Of a stretch of DNA of 64,000 nt, positions 36,734-45,360 are shown one piece after another. The stretch is from Flavobacterium gelidilacus DSM 15343 (lineage in GTDB: Bacteria > Bacteroidota > Bacteroidia > Flavobacteriales > Flavobacteriaceae): assembly GCF_000422685.1 (NCBI RefSeq), contig NZ_AUGN01000001.1, positions 248,001 to 312,000 of the forward strand, read 5' to 3'. The position numbers and the translations under genes were made by a program. The notes under the pieces are model-generated. The model saw only the letters and a program-made list of their open reading frames with translations. It searched no databases and was not told the DNA's origin. The stretch's first letter is position 1. The number at the start of each line of letters is the position of its first letter.

Positions 36734-36741
36734 TATTTTTG
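36734..36741 (+). promoter_or_regulatory. Possible -7 box before the DedA-like gene
   Basis: TATTTTTG fits TAnnTTTG and lies 20 bases before the ATG at 36761. No TTG is seen at the expected -33 position, so the element is incomplete. Confidence 0.4.
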
Positions 36742-36760
36742 CATAATAAAGCATAAATAA

Positions 36761-37369
36761 ATGTCAAGCACAAAAAAATCACGTTTTAAATTATTACATC
36801 AGTATTATAAATATACTGGTTTTTACTCGTTCATATGGCAAGGTCTTAAAAAAGCAATAATTCCTACATTATTAATTGTTGGTGTTTTGTTTTATGTAAA
36901 CGAAAAAGTAATGAATCTTAATGATGCAATGGTTTATGCTACCAAAAACTTTAGCGATTTTTTCTTGTTTTCAATTTTCTTATTATCAGAAAGTATTTTA
37001 GGGTTAATTCCACCTGATATATTTATTGCTTGGACAAAAAATACAGATTCACCTCTACTCTATCTTTCCATATTAGCTTTCTTATCTTACTCTGGTGGGG
37101 TAATTGCTTATTTTATGGGTAAAGCATTAGCTTCAATTCCTTCTATAAATAGATATATGTATGGCAAAATGACCAAACATATTATTAACATGCAAAAATG
37201 GGGTGGCTTTTTAATTATTGTTGGTGCTTTATTGCCTTTGCCTTTTGCAATGGCTTGTTTGGCCGCTGGAATGATTAATTTTTCTAGAAAACATTTCTTC
37301 TTATTTTCATTGTTTCGTATATTCAGATTTGTGATATATGGATATGTTATTTATGCTGCTTTATCATGA
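36761..37369 (+). CDS. DedA/VTT-domain (SNARE-associated) membrane protein
   Basis: A 202-residue inner-membrane protein with about five hydrophobic segments. The central part (LLSESILGLIPPDIFIAWTK, then YSGGVIAYFMGKALA and GALLPLPFAMACLAAGM) has the VTT/DedA pattern, including the re-entrant G-x-x-x-P elements. DedA proteins are linked to lipid carrier recycling and envelope stress. The stop overlaps the start of the next gene by four bases (ATGA), so the two are coupled. Confidence 0.8.
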   Translation: MSSTKKSRFKLLHQYYKYTGFYSFIWQGLKKAIIPTLLIVGVLFYVNEKVMNLNDAMVYATKNFSDFFLFSIFLLSESILGLIPPDIFIAWTKNTDSPLLYLSILAFLSYSGGVIAYFMGKALASIPSINRYMYGKMTKHIINMQKWGGFLIIVGALLPLPFAMACLAAGMINFSRKHFFLFSLFRIFRFVIYGYVIYAALS

Positions 37370-37650
37370 TAAAATCTTTTAAAACTATTGCTACGCTTGA
37401 AGGTTTATCGCTATTAGCTTTGTTATTATTTGCTATGCCGATGAAATATATTTTCAGTAATCCCATTTATGTCAAAAATATAGGCATGGCTCATGGAGTT
37501 TTATTCATAACTTATATACTATTTGCTATTCTAGTAAAATTTCATTTAAAATGGAATTTGAAAACATTTTTAATAGTTTGTTTGGCCTCAATTATTCCAT
37601 TTGGAACATTTTATATCGAAAAAAAGTACTTAAGAGATGAAAATATATAA
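37366..37650 (+). CDS. DUF3817-like small membrane protein
   Basis: A 94-residue membrane protein with three hydrophobic helices. It contains LEGLSLLALLLFAMPMKY and KNIGMAHGVLFITYILF, the DUF3817 pattern (E-G-x-S near the first helix and G-x-x-H-G in the second). It overlaps the DedA gene by four bases and the MscS gene by 14 bases, forming a tight three-gene membrane operon. Function of the family is unknown. Confidence 0.8.
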   Translation: MIKSFKTIATLEGLSLLALLLFAMPMKYIFSNPIYVKNIGMAHGVLFITYILFAILVKFHLKWNLKTFLIVCLASIIPFGTFYIEKKYLRDENI

Positions 37651-38872
37651 TTGGGCTTATCAATTACTAGAACATTTTGAAGTTAATGATACTTTAGCAT
37701 TATACATTAGTTTAATAATTAATATTGTTCTAGTTATTTCCCTTGCCTTATTATTAGATTTTATTTTCAAGAAAATATTAATTGTTGCCTTAGCTATAGT
37801 TGCTACTAGAACAAAATCAACCTTTGATGACTTTTTAGTAGCTAACAAAACGGCTAAATATATTGCACACCTTATACCTTTATATTATGTGTACAAAACT
37901 GTACCTATTATATTGAAAAAATTTGTGTATTGGGAAGAATTTTTTTCAAAAGGAGTCAAAATATACATAATAGTGTTGTCTCTTTGGATAATAAGAAGTG
38001 TTTTTAATTCTCTTAAAGATTACTTAAAACACAAACCGAGATTTAGTGACAAGCCTATTGATAGTTACATACAGGTAATTATGATCGTTCTTTGGACTTT
38101 TGGAATTACATCATTTGTCTTAATAATGTTTGATACTAAAATCAGTACATTATTAACGACTTTTGGAGCCATTTCAGCTTTAATTTTCTTAATATTTAAA
38201 GATACTCTTTTAGGTTTTGTAGCTAGTATTCAAGTCTCGGTAAATGATATGGTTCGAATTGGCGATTGGATTACCATGGAAAAATTCGGTGCTGATGGAG
38301 ATGTAATTGAGATTAATTTAGCAACCGTAAAAGTTAGAAATTTTGATAATACTACAACAACAATTCCAACTTATAGTTTAATTTCTGATAGTTTTAGAAA
38401 TTGGAGAGGGATGCAAAATTCTGATGGAAGACGTTTCAAACGTAGTTTTTTAATTAAACCAAGTTCTGTTAGATTTGTTACTGATGATGAATTATCAAAA
38501 TATGAAAATTTAGACTTACTAAAATCTTATATATCTCATAGACAGACTGACATTAAAAGATATAATGAAACTAATTCAGTTGATAAATCGGTCATATTAA
38601 ATGGAAGAAACTTAACTAATTTGGGTTTATTTAGAAAGTTTGTTCAGCAATATATAGAAGCCCATCCTGGAATTAATAAAGAAATGCTTCTTATGGTTCG
38701 TTACTTACAACCCTCTGAATTAGGAATTCCACTAGAAATTTATTGTTTCTCTAAAGATAAGGTTTGGGAAAATTATGAACATATTATGGCAGACATAATG
38801 GACCACGTAGTTTCTTCTGTAAATTATTTTGATTTAGAAATATTAGAGTTCAACTTCAACAAAACCAAATAA
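37637..38872 (+). CDS. MscS-family mechanosensitive ion channel
   Basis: A 411-residue channel with about five transmembrane helices in the first 190 residues. The pore-lining helix and start of the beta domain are recognisable in FGAISALIFLIFKDTLLGFV and ASIQVSVNDMVRIGDWI. The large C-terminal domain is longer than in E. coli MscS and fits the YbdG-like group. It releases ions on membrane stretch. It is the third gene of the DedA/DUF3817/MscS operon. Confidence 0.88.
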   Translation: MKIYNWAYQLLEHFEVNDTLALYISLIINIVLVISLALLLDFIFKKILIVALAIVATRTKSTFDDFLVANKTAKYIAHLIPLYYVYKTVPIILKKFVYWEEFFSKGVKIYIIVLSLWIIRSVFNSLKDYLKHKPRFSDKPIDSYIQVIMIVLWTFGITSFVLIMFDTKISTLLTTFGAISALIFLIFKDTLLGFVASIQVSVNDMVRIGDWITMEKFGADGDVIEINLATVKVRNFDNTTTTIPTYSLISDSFRNWRGMQNSDGRRFKRSFLIKPSSVRFVTDDELSKYENLDLLKSYISHRQTDIKRYNETNSVDKSVILNGRNLTNLGLFRKFVQQYIEAHPGINKEMLLMVRYLQPSELGIPLEIYCFSKDKVWENYEHIMADIMDHVVSSVNYFDLEILEFNFNKTK

Positions 38873-38923
38873 ATTTAATATAAAATAGTTATATTATTAA
38901 GCTATTTCTTATTTAATTATAAC

Positions 38924-38958
38924 ACAAATATGCTTTTTTACAAAAAAAGCGTATTTGT
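38924..38958. terminator. 16-bp inverted repeat between MscS and OmpA genes
   Basis: ACAAATATGCTTTTTT (38924-38939) pairs fully with AAAAAAGCGTATTTGT (38943-38958) with one G-U pair and a three-base loop. The A/T-rich arms place T runs within the hairpin, so it may end transcription from the MscS operon. It abuts the OmpA promoter, so a regulatory role is possible too. Confidence 0.55.
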
Positions 38959-38981
38959 TAATAATAATTTTAATACTTTTG
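38954..38981 (+). promoter_or_regulatory. Promoter of the OmpA-family gene
   Basis: TTTG (38954-38957) and TACTTTTG (38974-38981), 16 bases apart, fit the -33/-7 pattern with a slightly short spacer. The ATG follows 28 bases later. The -33 box lies within the right arm of the 16-base-pair hairpin. Confidence 0.55.
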
Positions 38982-39009
38982 TAAACTTACATAAACATTA
39001 AACAAATTC

Positions 39010-40296
39010 ATGAAAAAATTATTACTATTATTGTCGTTATTCGTATTAACAAGTGCAATAGCCCAAGAAGAAGAAGTAAATGGAGGAATGCAAGAAAGTG
39101 TTTATAACAGATGGTCTGTTGATTTAAATGGTGGTCTATCTAGACCTACTACTCCATTTATGCCAGGTTATTATGTTGAAGATTTGTCTTTTTTCCACGT
39201 TGATTTAGGTGCAAGATATATGTTTAATCCTAAATTTGGTATGAAAGTAGATTTTGGGTATGACAGTTTCGAAAATCCTAAAGATGTTCTAGCTTTTAAA
39301 TCTCAATACTATAGAGTGAACTTGCAAGGAGTTTTAAACGTTGGTAGAGCTTTAAATTTCGAAGAATTCACAGAAAGTTTTAACATTCAAGCTCACGGTG
39401 GTTTAGGATATTCATTTATGAATTCAAATAACTTCGACGGTAATGATAATATGGCCAATGTATTAATTGGTTTAACAGGTCAATATAAATTAACTGAAAA
39501 AGTAGCTTTAAATGCTGACTTTACTATGATTAATAATATTAGACAACATTATACTTTTGATGGAACTTCAGGTTTTGGAAATGTTCCAGATAATAGAGGT
39601 TTTAATGGAACATTATATAATGCAACAATTGGTTTATCAATTTATTTAGGTAGTAATGATATGCATGCTGATTGGGCTTATGAAATGCAGGATGAAAAAC
39701 AAGCTGAAATGGAAGACAGATTGGCTGAAATTGAAACTATGATGAATGATACAGATAGAGATGGAGTGCCTGACTATCTAGATGTAGAAAACAATACAAC
39801 AAATGGAGTTGCTGTTGATGCGAAAGGAAGAGCAATTGACTTAAACAACAACGGTATTCCAGATGAATTAGAAAGATATGTAGAAGCTAAAACTAAAGAA
39901 GCTGTAGCTGTTTCAAATGGTACTAATGGTACAACTGGCGGAAGAGGAAATAAATCACCTTTAGAATTAATCAACCAAGGTTATATTAATATTTTCTTTG
40001 ATACGGATTCTTTTGATCCTAAATCATCTTCTACGAATGATTTATACTTTGTGATAAACTATTTAAGAGATAATCCAAGTGCAACTGCTGATATCATCGG
40101 AACAGCTGACACTAGAGGTTCAAACGCATACAATAACGAGTTATCTAGAAAAAGAGCTGAAAGAGTTAAATCTATTGTTGAAAAAGCTGGAATAGCAGGT
40201 TCAAGAATGACAATAATTCCTCAAGGAGAAGATACTTTAGGTGAAGGTTCTGCTAATCTTTCTTTAGTAAGAAAAGTTACTTTTAAAATCAAATAA
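39010..40296 (+). CDS. OmpA-family outer-membrane protein with thrombospondin type 3 repeat
   Basis: A 428-residue protein. Signal peptide MKKLLLLLSLFVLTSAIAQ; an eight-stranded barrel-like domain to about residue 225; a calcium-binding TSP type 3-like linker (DTDRDGVPDYLDVEN and DLNNNGIPDELE) near 245-292; and a C-terminal OmpA peptidoglycan-binding domain from about 320 (NIFFDTDSFDPKSS, with NELSRKRAERVKSIVE near the diaminopimelate-binding site). It links outer membrane and cell wall and is probably abundant. It has its own promoter and terminator. Confidence 0.93.
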   Translation: MKKLLLLLSLFVLTSAIAQEEEVNGGMQESVYNRWSVDLNGGLSRPTTPFMPGYYVEDLSFFHVDLGARYMFNPKFGMKVDFGYDSFENPKDVLAFKSQYYRVNLQGVLNVGRALNFEEFTESFNIQAHGGLGYSFMNSNNFDGNDNMANVLIGLTGQYKLTEKVALNADFTMINNIRQHYTFDGTSGFGNVPDNRGFNGTLYNATIGLSIYLGSNDMHADWAYEMQDEKQAEMEDRLAEIETMMNDTDRDGVPDYLDVENNTTNGVAVDAKGRAIDLNNNGIPDELERYVEAKTKEAVAVSNGTNGTTGGRGNKSPLELINQGYINIFFDTDSFDPKSSSTNDLYFVINYLRDNPSATADIIGTADTRGSNAYNNELSRKRAERVKSIVEKAGIAGSRMTIIPQGEDTLGEGSANLSLVRKVTFKIK

Positions 40297-40324
40297 TTAT
40301 AAACAAATAGTTTTTAATAACTTA

Positions 40325-40360
40325 AATAGTCTCTAAGAAATTAGAGACTATTTTTTTTTA
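40325..40360 (+). terminator. Strong terminator after OmpA gene
   Basis: AATAGTCTCTAA (40325-40336) and TTAGAGACTATT (40341-40352) form a perfect 12-base stem with a GAAA tetraloop and a run of about nine T. It is one of the clearest terminators in the window. Confidence 0.92.
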
Positions 40361-40373
40361 CCTTTAAAAGAAA

Positions 40374-40784
40374 ATGGAAACACGAGATGAATTACTTTTG
40401 AAATTAAGACAAAGTACAATTGGAATCGTTTCTGAAAACTCCTCATCAGAAGAAAAATTTCAAAATCAAACACTTAGACCTATTCTAAAGTTAAATAATG
40501 ATTTATTTATTGAGAGCTTTAGAAACTATATAACTAAACATAAAAATGATTTTTACTCCCTTTCGGTTGAAAAAAAACTAGCCTTTATAGAAAATGCTAT
40601 TCAACGTGATATTAAGTATAGAAATGCCTTAAAAGGAATGGTGATTGCTTGGTTTACTATGGATGAATTTCAAAACTATACTACAAATTCATCAAACTTA
40701 AATAAAAGAATGATGACCTTAGTTATAGAACGTTTAAAAAGTCAAGTTCAATTATTTGAATTAATAGAGAGAAATACCATTTAA
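40374..40784 (+). CDS. Hypothetical all-helical cytoplasmic protein
   Basis: A 136-residue protein that I do not recognise. It has no signal peptide or membrane helix and appears helical throughout (KLRQSTIGIVSEN, ESFRNYITKHK, KKLAFIENAIQRD, ERLKSQVQLFELIER). The last 24 bases overlap the 3' end of the convergent DUF2461 gene. It begins 14 bases after the OmpA terminator, so it must have a promoter within or read-through past that hairpin. Coding character (ATG start, full length, amino acid use) is normal. Function unknown. Confidence 0.7.
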   Translation: METRDELLLKLRQSTIGIVSENSSSEEKFQNQTLRPILKLNNDLFIESFRNYITKHKNDFYSLSVEKKLAFIENAIQRDIKYRNALKGMVIAWFTMDEFQNYTTNSSNLNKRMMTLVIERLKSQVQLFELIERNTI

Positions 40785-41432
40785 ATCTGTAGACAAAACA
40801 TCACTCATATAATTAAAAAAAGGTCGCATAGCTTTAAAAGTAGCTATTACTTCTTTTTCAAATTCTGGAGAAAGTACTTCTTTGTTTGTGAATTTTCTGG
40901 TGACTAAATATTGTTTTTTTTTAATCAAATCTATATTAGGATGATTTTTGTCAAAATCTCTTGGTGCAGTTTTTAACTCTTCTCCTTCAAGAGAACCAAA
41001 GTATTTTATAAACTCTTTTTGTTCTATAATTTCTCTTAATTCTGATGCATCAATAGCTAATTCCTTTCGAATGCGCAATAAGTCATCTTTATTAGGTTCC
41101 CAAAATCCACCACCAACAAAAGTTGCATTTTCTTCTATATGCAAATAATATCCTCCACGTAAATTCGGTTTTTGTCGAACAAAACCAGCACTAAAATGTG
41201 ATTTATAAGGTGTTTTGTCTTTAGAAAATCTTACATCTCTATAGATTCTAAAAACTTGCATTTTTTCGATATGATCAATTTCCTCTAAACTTTGTTTAAT
41301 TGATGTGAAAAAGGATTTTATATTTTTTTGTTCTTTGTCAAAAGTTAGTTTATTTTCTGCAAACCATTCTCTATTGTTATTCTCTTTTAATTGAGATAAA
41401 TAACTTAAAGTACTTTCTAAAATTGAATTCAT
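40761..41432 (-). CDS. DUF2461 domain-containing protein
   Basis: A 223-residue cytoplasmic protein of the DUF2461/TIGR02453 family. Family patterns are LKENNNREWFAENK near residue 16, the RIYRDVRFSKDKTPYKSH segment near residue 62, and a GGGFWEPNKDDLLRIR stretch near residue 107. Biochemical function of the family is not established. It converges on the helical protein gene with a 24-base overlap. Confidence 0.88.
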   Translation of the reverse strand: MNSILESTLSYLSQLKENNNREWFAENKLTFDKEQKNIKSFFTSIKQSLEEIDHIEKMQVFRIYRDVRFSKDKTPYKSHFSAGFVRQKPNLRGGYYLHIEENATFVGGGFWEPNKDDLLRIRKELAIDASELREIIEQKEFIKYFGSLEGEELKTAPRDFDKNHPNIDLIKKKQYLVTRKFTNKEVLSPEFEKEVIATFKAMRPFFNYMSDVLSTDLNGISLY

Positions 41433-41529
41433 ATTACAATGTTTTATTAAGTTTTACGGTTAAACCGTATTTTTTTAAAATAAGTAAGATTTTTGAGCCG
41501 TTGTATCGAAAAATAATTTAGATTTACAC

Positions 41530-41562
41530 TTTATCGATTAAATAATACTTTTAATCGATAAA
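41530..41562. promoter_or_regulatory. Perfect 13-bp dyad upstream of the T9SS cargo gene
   Basis: TTTATCGATTAAA (41530-41542) and TTTAATCGATAAA (41550-41562) are exact inverted copies with a seven-base spacer, and each arm contains the palindrome ATCGAT. It lies in the divergent region, 35 bases before the ATG at 41598. No T run follows, so an operator fits better than a terminator. No adjacent transcription factor is encoded. Confidence 0.5.
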
Positions 41563-41597
41563 ATAAAAAATATTTAATTCAACTAAACAACGAACTT

Positions 41598-42638
41598 ATG
41601 AGAACTAAATTATTATTATTTGTAGCCATACTTATGGCAAATGTGTCTTATTGCCAAGTAACAGACGTTATCACCAATTTTAGTTCTGCCGGAATTACTA
41701 ATCTTGCCCATAAAGGTAATTATATTTATTTTACTGCCTATAGTCATAAGAAAGTTTATAAATTTGATTATACAAGCTCTACTCCTACAGTTGAATTAGT
41801 TTATCAATTTAATGAAAATCCTAATTTCATTTATATTATGAATAATGTATTATATGTTGGCGTAGAAAGTCCTTATAAAACTTATAAAATAGATCTTTCA
41901 CTCGAAAATGCACAACCTATAGAGCTTGCAGCAATTGCTGGTCCTATGGCGCAAATAAATAATGATTTATATATTGGTCAATATGTTGCTGAAAAAATTT
42001 CAAAAATTAACTTGTCAACAAATGTAATTACTGATATTTTGACCAATTATAAACCTAATTTTTTTGCTTTACTAAATAACGAATTATATTTCACTTCTAA
42101 TACTGCTAACTCATTATATAAATACAATTGTACAACCAATGGTGTAACAACAATATTAACGGGTTTAAATTACGCTTCTGGAATAGTATTAAACAATGAT
42201 AATCTTTTTATTTGTGAAAGTTCAGGGAATTCAATATCGTATTACTCTTTACCTAATTTTCAAATGACAAGTAATATTCAGTTGCCACCAAGTTCTTGGC
42301 CTAATGGAATAACTATTGTAAATGATGATTTATATTTCATTCAAACTGTATCAGGTAAAATTTCTAAAGTTGCCCTAAATACTTTAAATAATGTTGCTTT
42401 GAACACTAAATCAAATAGTAAATCATCTGAAGCTCTTGTCGCTTATCCAAATCCTTCAAATGGAATCATCAATCTTAAAAGTGATATAGATTTTCAAGAA
42501 GGACAAATTTATGATTTGAAAGGAAATTTAGTTTCAACTTTAAATATTCAAAATAATCAAATTGATATTTCTAATTTAAACTCGGCTACCTATTTATTAT
42601 CTGTTAACGGTAAAATGACAAAAATTATTAAAAATTAA
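41598..42638 (+). CDS. Secreted beta-propeller-like protein with type IX sorting domain
   Basis: A 346-residue protein with signal peptide (MRTKLLLFVAILMANVSYC, cleavage near SYCQ), a body of repeated short beta strands in the pattern of SMP-30/NHL-like propellers (NDLYIGQYVAEKISKINLS, NNELYFTSNTANSLYKYN, NDDLYFIQTVSGKISKVAL), and a C-terminal type IX secretion sorting domain (VAYPNPSNGIINLKS to SVNGKMTKIIKN). It should be exported through the type IX system and attached to or released from the cell surface. Ligand unknown. It converges with the thioesterase gene four bases later. Confidence 0.87.
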   Translation: MRTKLLLFVAILMANVSYCQVTDVITNFSSAGITNLAHKGNYIYFTAYSHKKVYKFDYTSSTPTVELVYQFNENPNFIYIMNNVLYVGVESPYKTYKIDLSLENAQPIELAAIAGPMAQINNDLYIGQYVAEKISKINLSTNVITDILTNYKPNFFALLNNELYFTSNTANSLYKYNCTTNGVTTILTGLNYASGIVLNNDNLFICESSGNSISYYSLPNFQMTSNIQLPPSSWPNGITIVNDDLYFIQTVSGKISKVALNTLNNVALNTKSNSKSSEALVAYPNPSNGIINLKSDIDFQEGQIYDLKGNLVSTLNIQNNQIDISNLNSATYLLSVNGKMTKIIKN

Positions 42639-42642
42639 ATAA

Positions 42643-43035
42643 CTACCTGTCTTTTAATCTATCAACTACATATTCTACTTCTGTTTTTCCATGAGGTTTT
42701 GGTTTACCATCAGACCCTAAATTAACCATCGTTATATTATCAATTGTAATGATGGTTTCATGGGTCATTTTATTTCTTACTTCACATTTTAATACAATAG
42801 AAGATTTTCCGAATTTTACAACTTCCATTCCTATTTCAACAATATCACCCTGTTTGGCTGAACTCATAAAGTTGATTTCACTCATATATTTGGTTACAAC
42901 TTTATTATTTTCAAACTGAATAATTGTATATAAAGCAGCTTCCTCATCAATCCATGACAAAAGTTTTCCTCCAAAAAGTGAACCATTGGCATTTAAATCT
43001 TCGGGTTTTACCCATTTACGTGTGTGAAATTTCAT
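42643..43035 (-). CDS. Acyl-CoA thioesterase, hot-dog family
   Basis: A 130-residue thioesterase of the YciA/BFIT-type hot-dog family. The catalytic region is NANGSLFGGKLLSWIDEEAA near residue 15-35, with the Asp in WIDEEAA, and the second family stretch is VGMEVVKFGKSSIVL. It cleaves acyl-CoA to free acid and CoA in the cytoplasm. It follows the his operon in the same direction after 43 bases but has a separate possible promoter and is unrelated in function. Confidence 0.88.
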   Translation of the reverse strand: MKFHTRKWVKPEDLNANGSLFGGKLLSWIDEEAALYTIIQFENNKVVTKYMSEINFMSSAKQGDIVEIGMEVVKFGKSSIVLKCEVRNKMTHETIITIDNITMVNLGSDGKPKPHGKTEVEYVVDRLKDR

Positions 43036-43062
43036 ATTTGAAGTTTATTTTAATTAGGAATA

Positions 43063-43070
43063 CAAATTTA
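43063..43070 (-). promoter_or_regulatory. Possible -7 box for the thioesterase gene
   Basis: On the minus strand this reads TAAATTTG, matching TAnnTTTG, 28 bases before the ATG. No TTG is at the -33 position, so support is partial. Confidence 0.4.
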
Positions 43071-43078
43071 CAACTTAT

Positions 43079-43678
43079 TTATTTTTCTCTCTGTTTTAAA
43101 ACTGAAATTACATCATTCAGTTTAAATCCTTTGGCTTGTAATAATATTAAATAGTGAAATAATAAATCAGCACTTTCTGATAAAAATAACTCATCGTTTG
43201 AATCTTTAGCTTCAATCACAACTTCAACAGCTTCTTCTCCAACTTTTTGAGCTATTTTATTGATGCCTTTTTCAAATAAAGAAGCTACATAACTTTTCTC
43301 TGAATTCGCATTTTCTTTTCTGTCTTTTATGGTTTTTTCTAGTTTTGAAATAAATCCATACTCTTGATTATTAGCTTCTTGCCAACATGTATCAGAACCA
43401 GTATGACAGGTTGGTCCAACTGGATTTACTTGTATTAACAAGGTATCATTATCACAGTCATTTTTGATTGAAATTAGGTTTAAAAAGTTACCACTCTCCT
43501 CACCCTTTGTCCATAATCTGTATTTGGAACGGCTGAAAAATGTCACTTTATTGGTTTCCAAAGTTTTGTTGTATGCTTCTTGATTCATATAACCCAACAT
43601 CAAAACATTTTTAGTTTCGTTGTCCTGAATAATGGCTGGAATTAATCCGTCTGTATTTTTTGTAAAATCTATTTTCAT
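43079..43678 (-). CDS. hisI: Bifunctional phosphoribosyl-AMP cyclohydrolase / phosphoribosyl-ATP pyrophosphatase
   Basis: A 199-residue HisIE fusion catalysing steps two and three of histidine synthesis. The HisI half (residues 1 to about 105) holds the zinc/magnesium motif DNDTLLIQVNPVGPTCHTGS and the second cysteine in DTCWQ. The HisE half (from about 112) shows ASLFEKGINKIAQKVGEEAV, the acidic helix of MazG-like pyrophosphatases. It is the last gene of the minus-strand his operon, 76 bases after hisF. Confidence 0.95.
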   Translation of the reverse strand: MKIDFTKNTDGLIPAIIQDNETKNVLMLGYMNQEAYNKTLETNKVTFFSRSKYRLWTKGEESGNFLNLISIKNDCDNDTLLIQVNPVGPTCHTGSDTCWQEANNQEYGFISKLEKTIKDRKENANSEKSYVASLFEKGINKIAQKVGEEAVEVVIEAKDSNDELFLSESADLLFHYLILLQAKGFKLNDVISVLKQREK

Positions 43679-43754
43679 GTTTCTAAATTTAAAGATTGAA
43701 TGATTTAAAATTGAAAGATTATGATATATATAAAATTCATAATTTTTTTAAAAC

Positions 43755-44510
43755 TTACATTCGTATTTCTATGTTTTGTTCTTTTAAATGTTTTTTTAAT
43801 TCAGGAATCTCAATTTCTTGGAAATGAAAAACACTTGCTGCTAGTGCTGCATCAGCTTTTCCTTCGAGAAATGTGTCTGCAAAATGTTGCATTGTTCCTG
43901 CTCCACCTGAAGCTATAATTGGAATATTGACTAAAGTTGAAAGTTTAGCTAAAGCTTCATTGGCAAATCCGTTTTTAGTTCCGTCGTTATTCATCGATGT
44001 GAATAAAATTTCACCTGCACCTCTTTTTTCTACTTCAATTGCCCAATCAAATAGGTTTAATTCAGTTGGAACCTTTCCTCCTACTAAATGTACCATCCAA
44101 TTGCCATCAATTTGTTTAGCATCTATGGCAACTACTACGCACTGACTACCAAATTCTTGAGCTAGTTCGTTAATCAAATTTGGATTTTTTACTGCAGATG
44201 AATTGATTGAAACTTTATCAGCTCCATTTTTTAGTAAAATAGAAACATCTTCCACAGAACTAATTCCACCACCAACCGTAAATGGAATATTGATCGCTTT
44301 TGCTACATTTCGAACCAAATCAATTAATGTTTTTCTTCTTTCCTCAGTAGCTGAAATATCTAGAAAAACCAGTTCGTCAGCACCTTCTTTTGAATATTTT
44401 TTAGCTAATTCAACAGGATCACCTGCATCTTTCAAATCCATAAAATTGACACCTTTTACAGTTCTACCATTTTTGATGTCTAAACATGGAATTATTCTCT
44501 TTGTTAACAT
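43755..44510 (-). CDS. hisF: Imidazole glycerol phosphate synthase cyclase subunit
   Basis: A 251-residue TIM barrel. The N-terminus [20 protein letters not shown] includes the catalytic Asp (position 11), and [19 protein letters not shown] near residue 125 carries the second catalytic Asp. Phosphate loops VGGGISS and IASGGAGT are present. It closes the imidazole ring using ammonia made by HisH. Two bases separate it from hisA. Confidence 0.96.
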   Translation of the reverse strand: MLTKRIIPCLDIKNGRTVKGVNFMDLKDAGDPVELAKKYSKEGADELVFLDISATEERRKTLIDLVRNVAKAINIPFTVGGGISSVEDVSILLKNGADKVSINSSAVKNPNLINELAQEFGSQCVVVAIDAKQIDGNWMVHLVGGKVPTELNLFDWAIEVEKRGAGEILFTSMNNDGTKNGFANEALAKLSTLVNIPIIASGGAGTMQHFADTFLEGKADAALAASVFHFQEIEIPELKKHLKEQNIEIRM

Positions 44511-44512
44511 TC

Positions 44513-45238
44513 TTATTGGTTTAAAATGAAGTTTTCTAATTGTTTCAAGGAAATTCTTCCTTCGTAAATTGCTTTTCCTATGATTGTTCCTTCACATCCT
44601 AATTCGGCTAATTTTGGTAATTCATCAAAAGTTGAAATTCCTCCAGAAGCTATTAATTTTACTTTTTCACATGAAGCTAAAATCTCTTTATATAAGTCAA
44701 AACTTGGGCCTTCTAACATGCCATCTTTTGCAATATCTGTACAAATTACATACGAAATTCCATCTTTTTGATAGTTTTGAATAAAAGGAATGACTTCTTC
44801 ATTACTTTCTTCTAACCATCCAGAAACCGCAATTTTTTTATTGTTTGCATCAGCTCCAAGTATGATTTTATCAGTTCCATAAATTGAAATCCATTCTTTA
44901 AACAAAGTCGGATTTTTTACAGCAATACTTCCTCCAGTAATCTGATTTGCTCCACTTTCAAAAGCAATTTTTAAATCATCATTGGTTTTTAATCCTCCAC
45001 CAAAGTCAATTTTTAGCTTTGTTTTTGATGCAATTTCTTCTAATACTTTATGATTAATTATTTTACTCGATTTTGCACCATCTAAATCTACTAAATGTAA
45101 GTATTCAATTCCGGCATCTTCAAAAGATTTGGCAACTTCTAATGGATTTTCATTATATATTTTCTTCGTATTGTAATCTCCTTTGGATAAACGGACACAT
45201 TTTCCGTCTATTATATCTATGGCTGGGATTATTCTCAT
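44513..45238 (-). CDS. hisA: ProFAR isomerase
   Basis: A 241-residue TIM barrel paralogous to HisF, starting at [17 protein letters not shown]; an ATG six bases earlier would add two residues. The catalytic Asp is in PAIDIIDG (position 8) and the partner Asp in [13 protein letters not shown] near residue 167. Phosphate loops IDFGGGLKT and IASGGIST are present. It converts ProFAR to PRFAR. The 122-base gap to hisH holds a long imperfect inverted repeat. Confidence 0.95.
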   Translation of the reverse strand: MRIIPAIDIIDGKCVRLSKGDYNTKKIYNENPLEVAKSFEDAGIEYLHLVDLDGAKSSKIINHKVLEEIASKTKLKIDFGGGLKTNDDLKIAFESGANQITGGSIAVKNPTLFKEWISIYGTDKIILGADANNKKIAVSGWLEESNEEVIPFIQNYQKDGISYVICTDIAKDGMLEGPSFDLYKEILASCEKVKLIASGGISTFDELPKLAELGCEGTIIGKAIYEGRISLKQLENFILNQ

Positions 45239-45253
45239 TTTCATATTTTTTTT

Positions 45254-45347
45254 GGAACACAGATTGTTATAATTTGAGAAATTTATATAATCTTCATTAC
45301 TTACTAAATTTTTTAATAATTTCTCTTATTTCTCAAATCTGTGTTCC
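45254..45347. repeat. 94-bp imperfect inverted repeat between hisA and hisH
   Basis: The left arm GGAACACAGA (45254-45263), an insertion, and TTTGAGAAAT (45273-45282) mirror the right arm ATTTCTCAAATCTGTGTTCC (45328-45347); the arms match in 20 positions apart from a nine-base insertion on the left. It looks like a REP- or MITE-like palindrome that has entered the his operon. No coding capacity. It could fold in the mRNA and affect expression of the downstream his genes. Confidence 0.65.
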
Positions 45348-45360
45348 TTCTCTTTTATTA

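Noticed and set aside
41456..41472. ACGGTTAAACCGT palindrome followed by T run as terminator
   Set aside because: No plus-strand gene ends nearby and the foldable stem is only four to five pairs.
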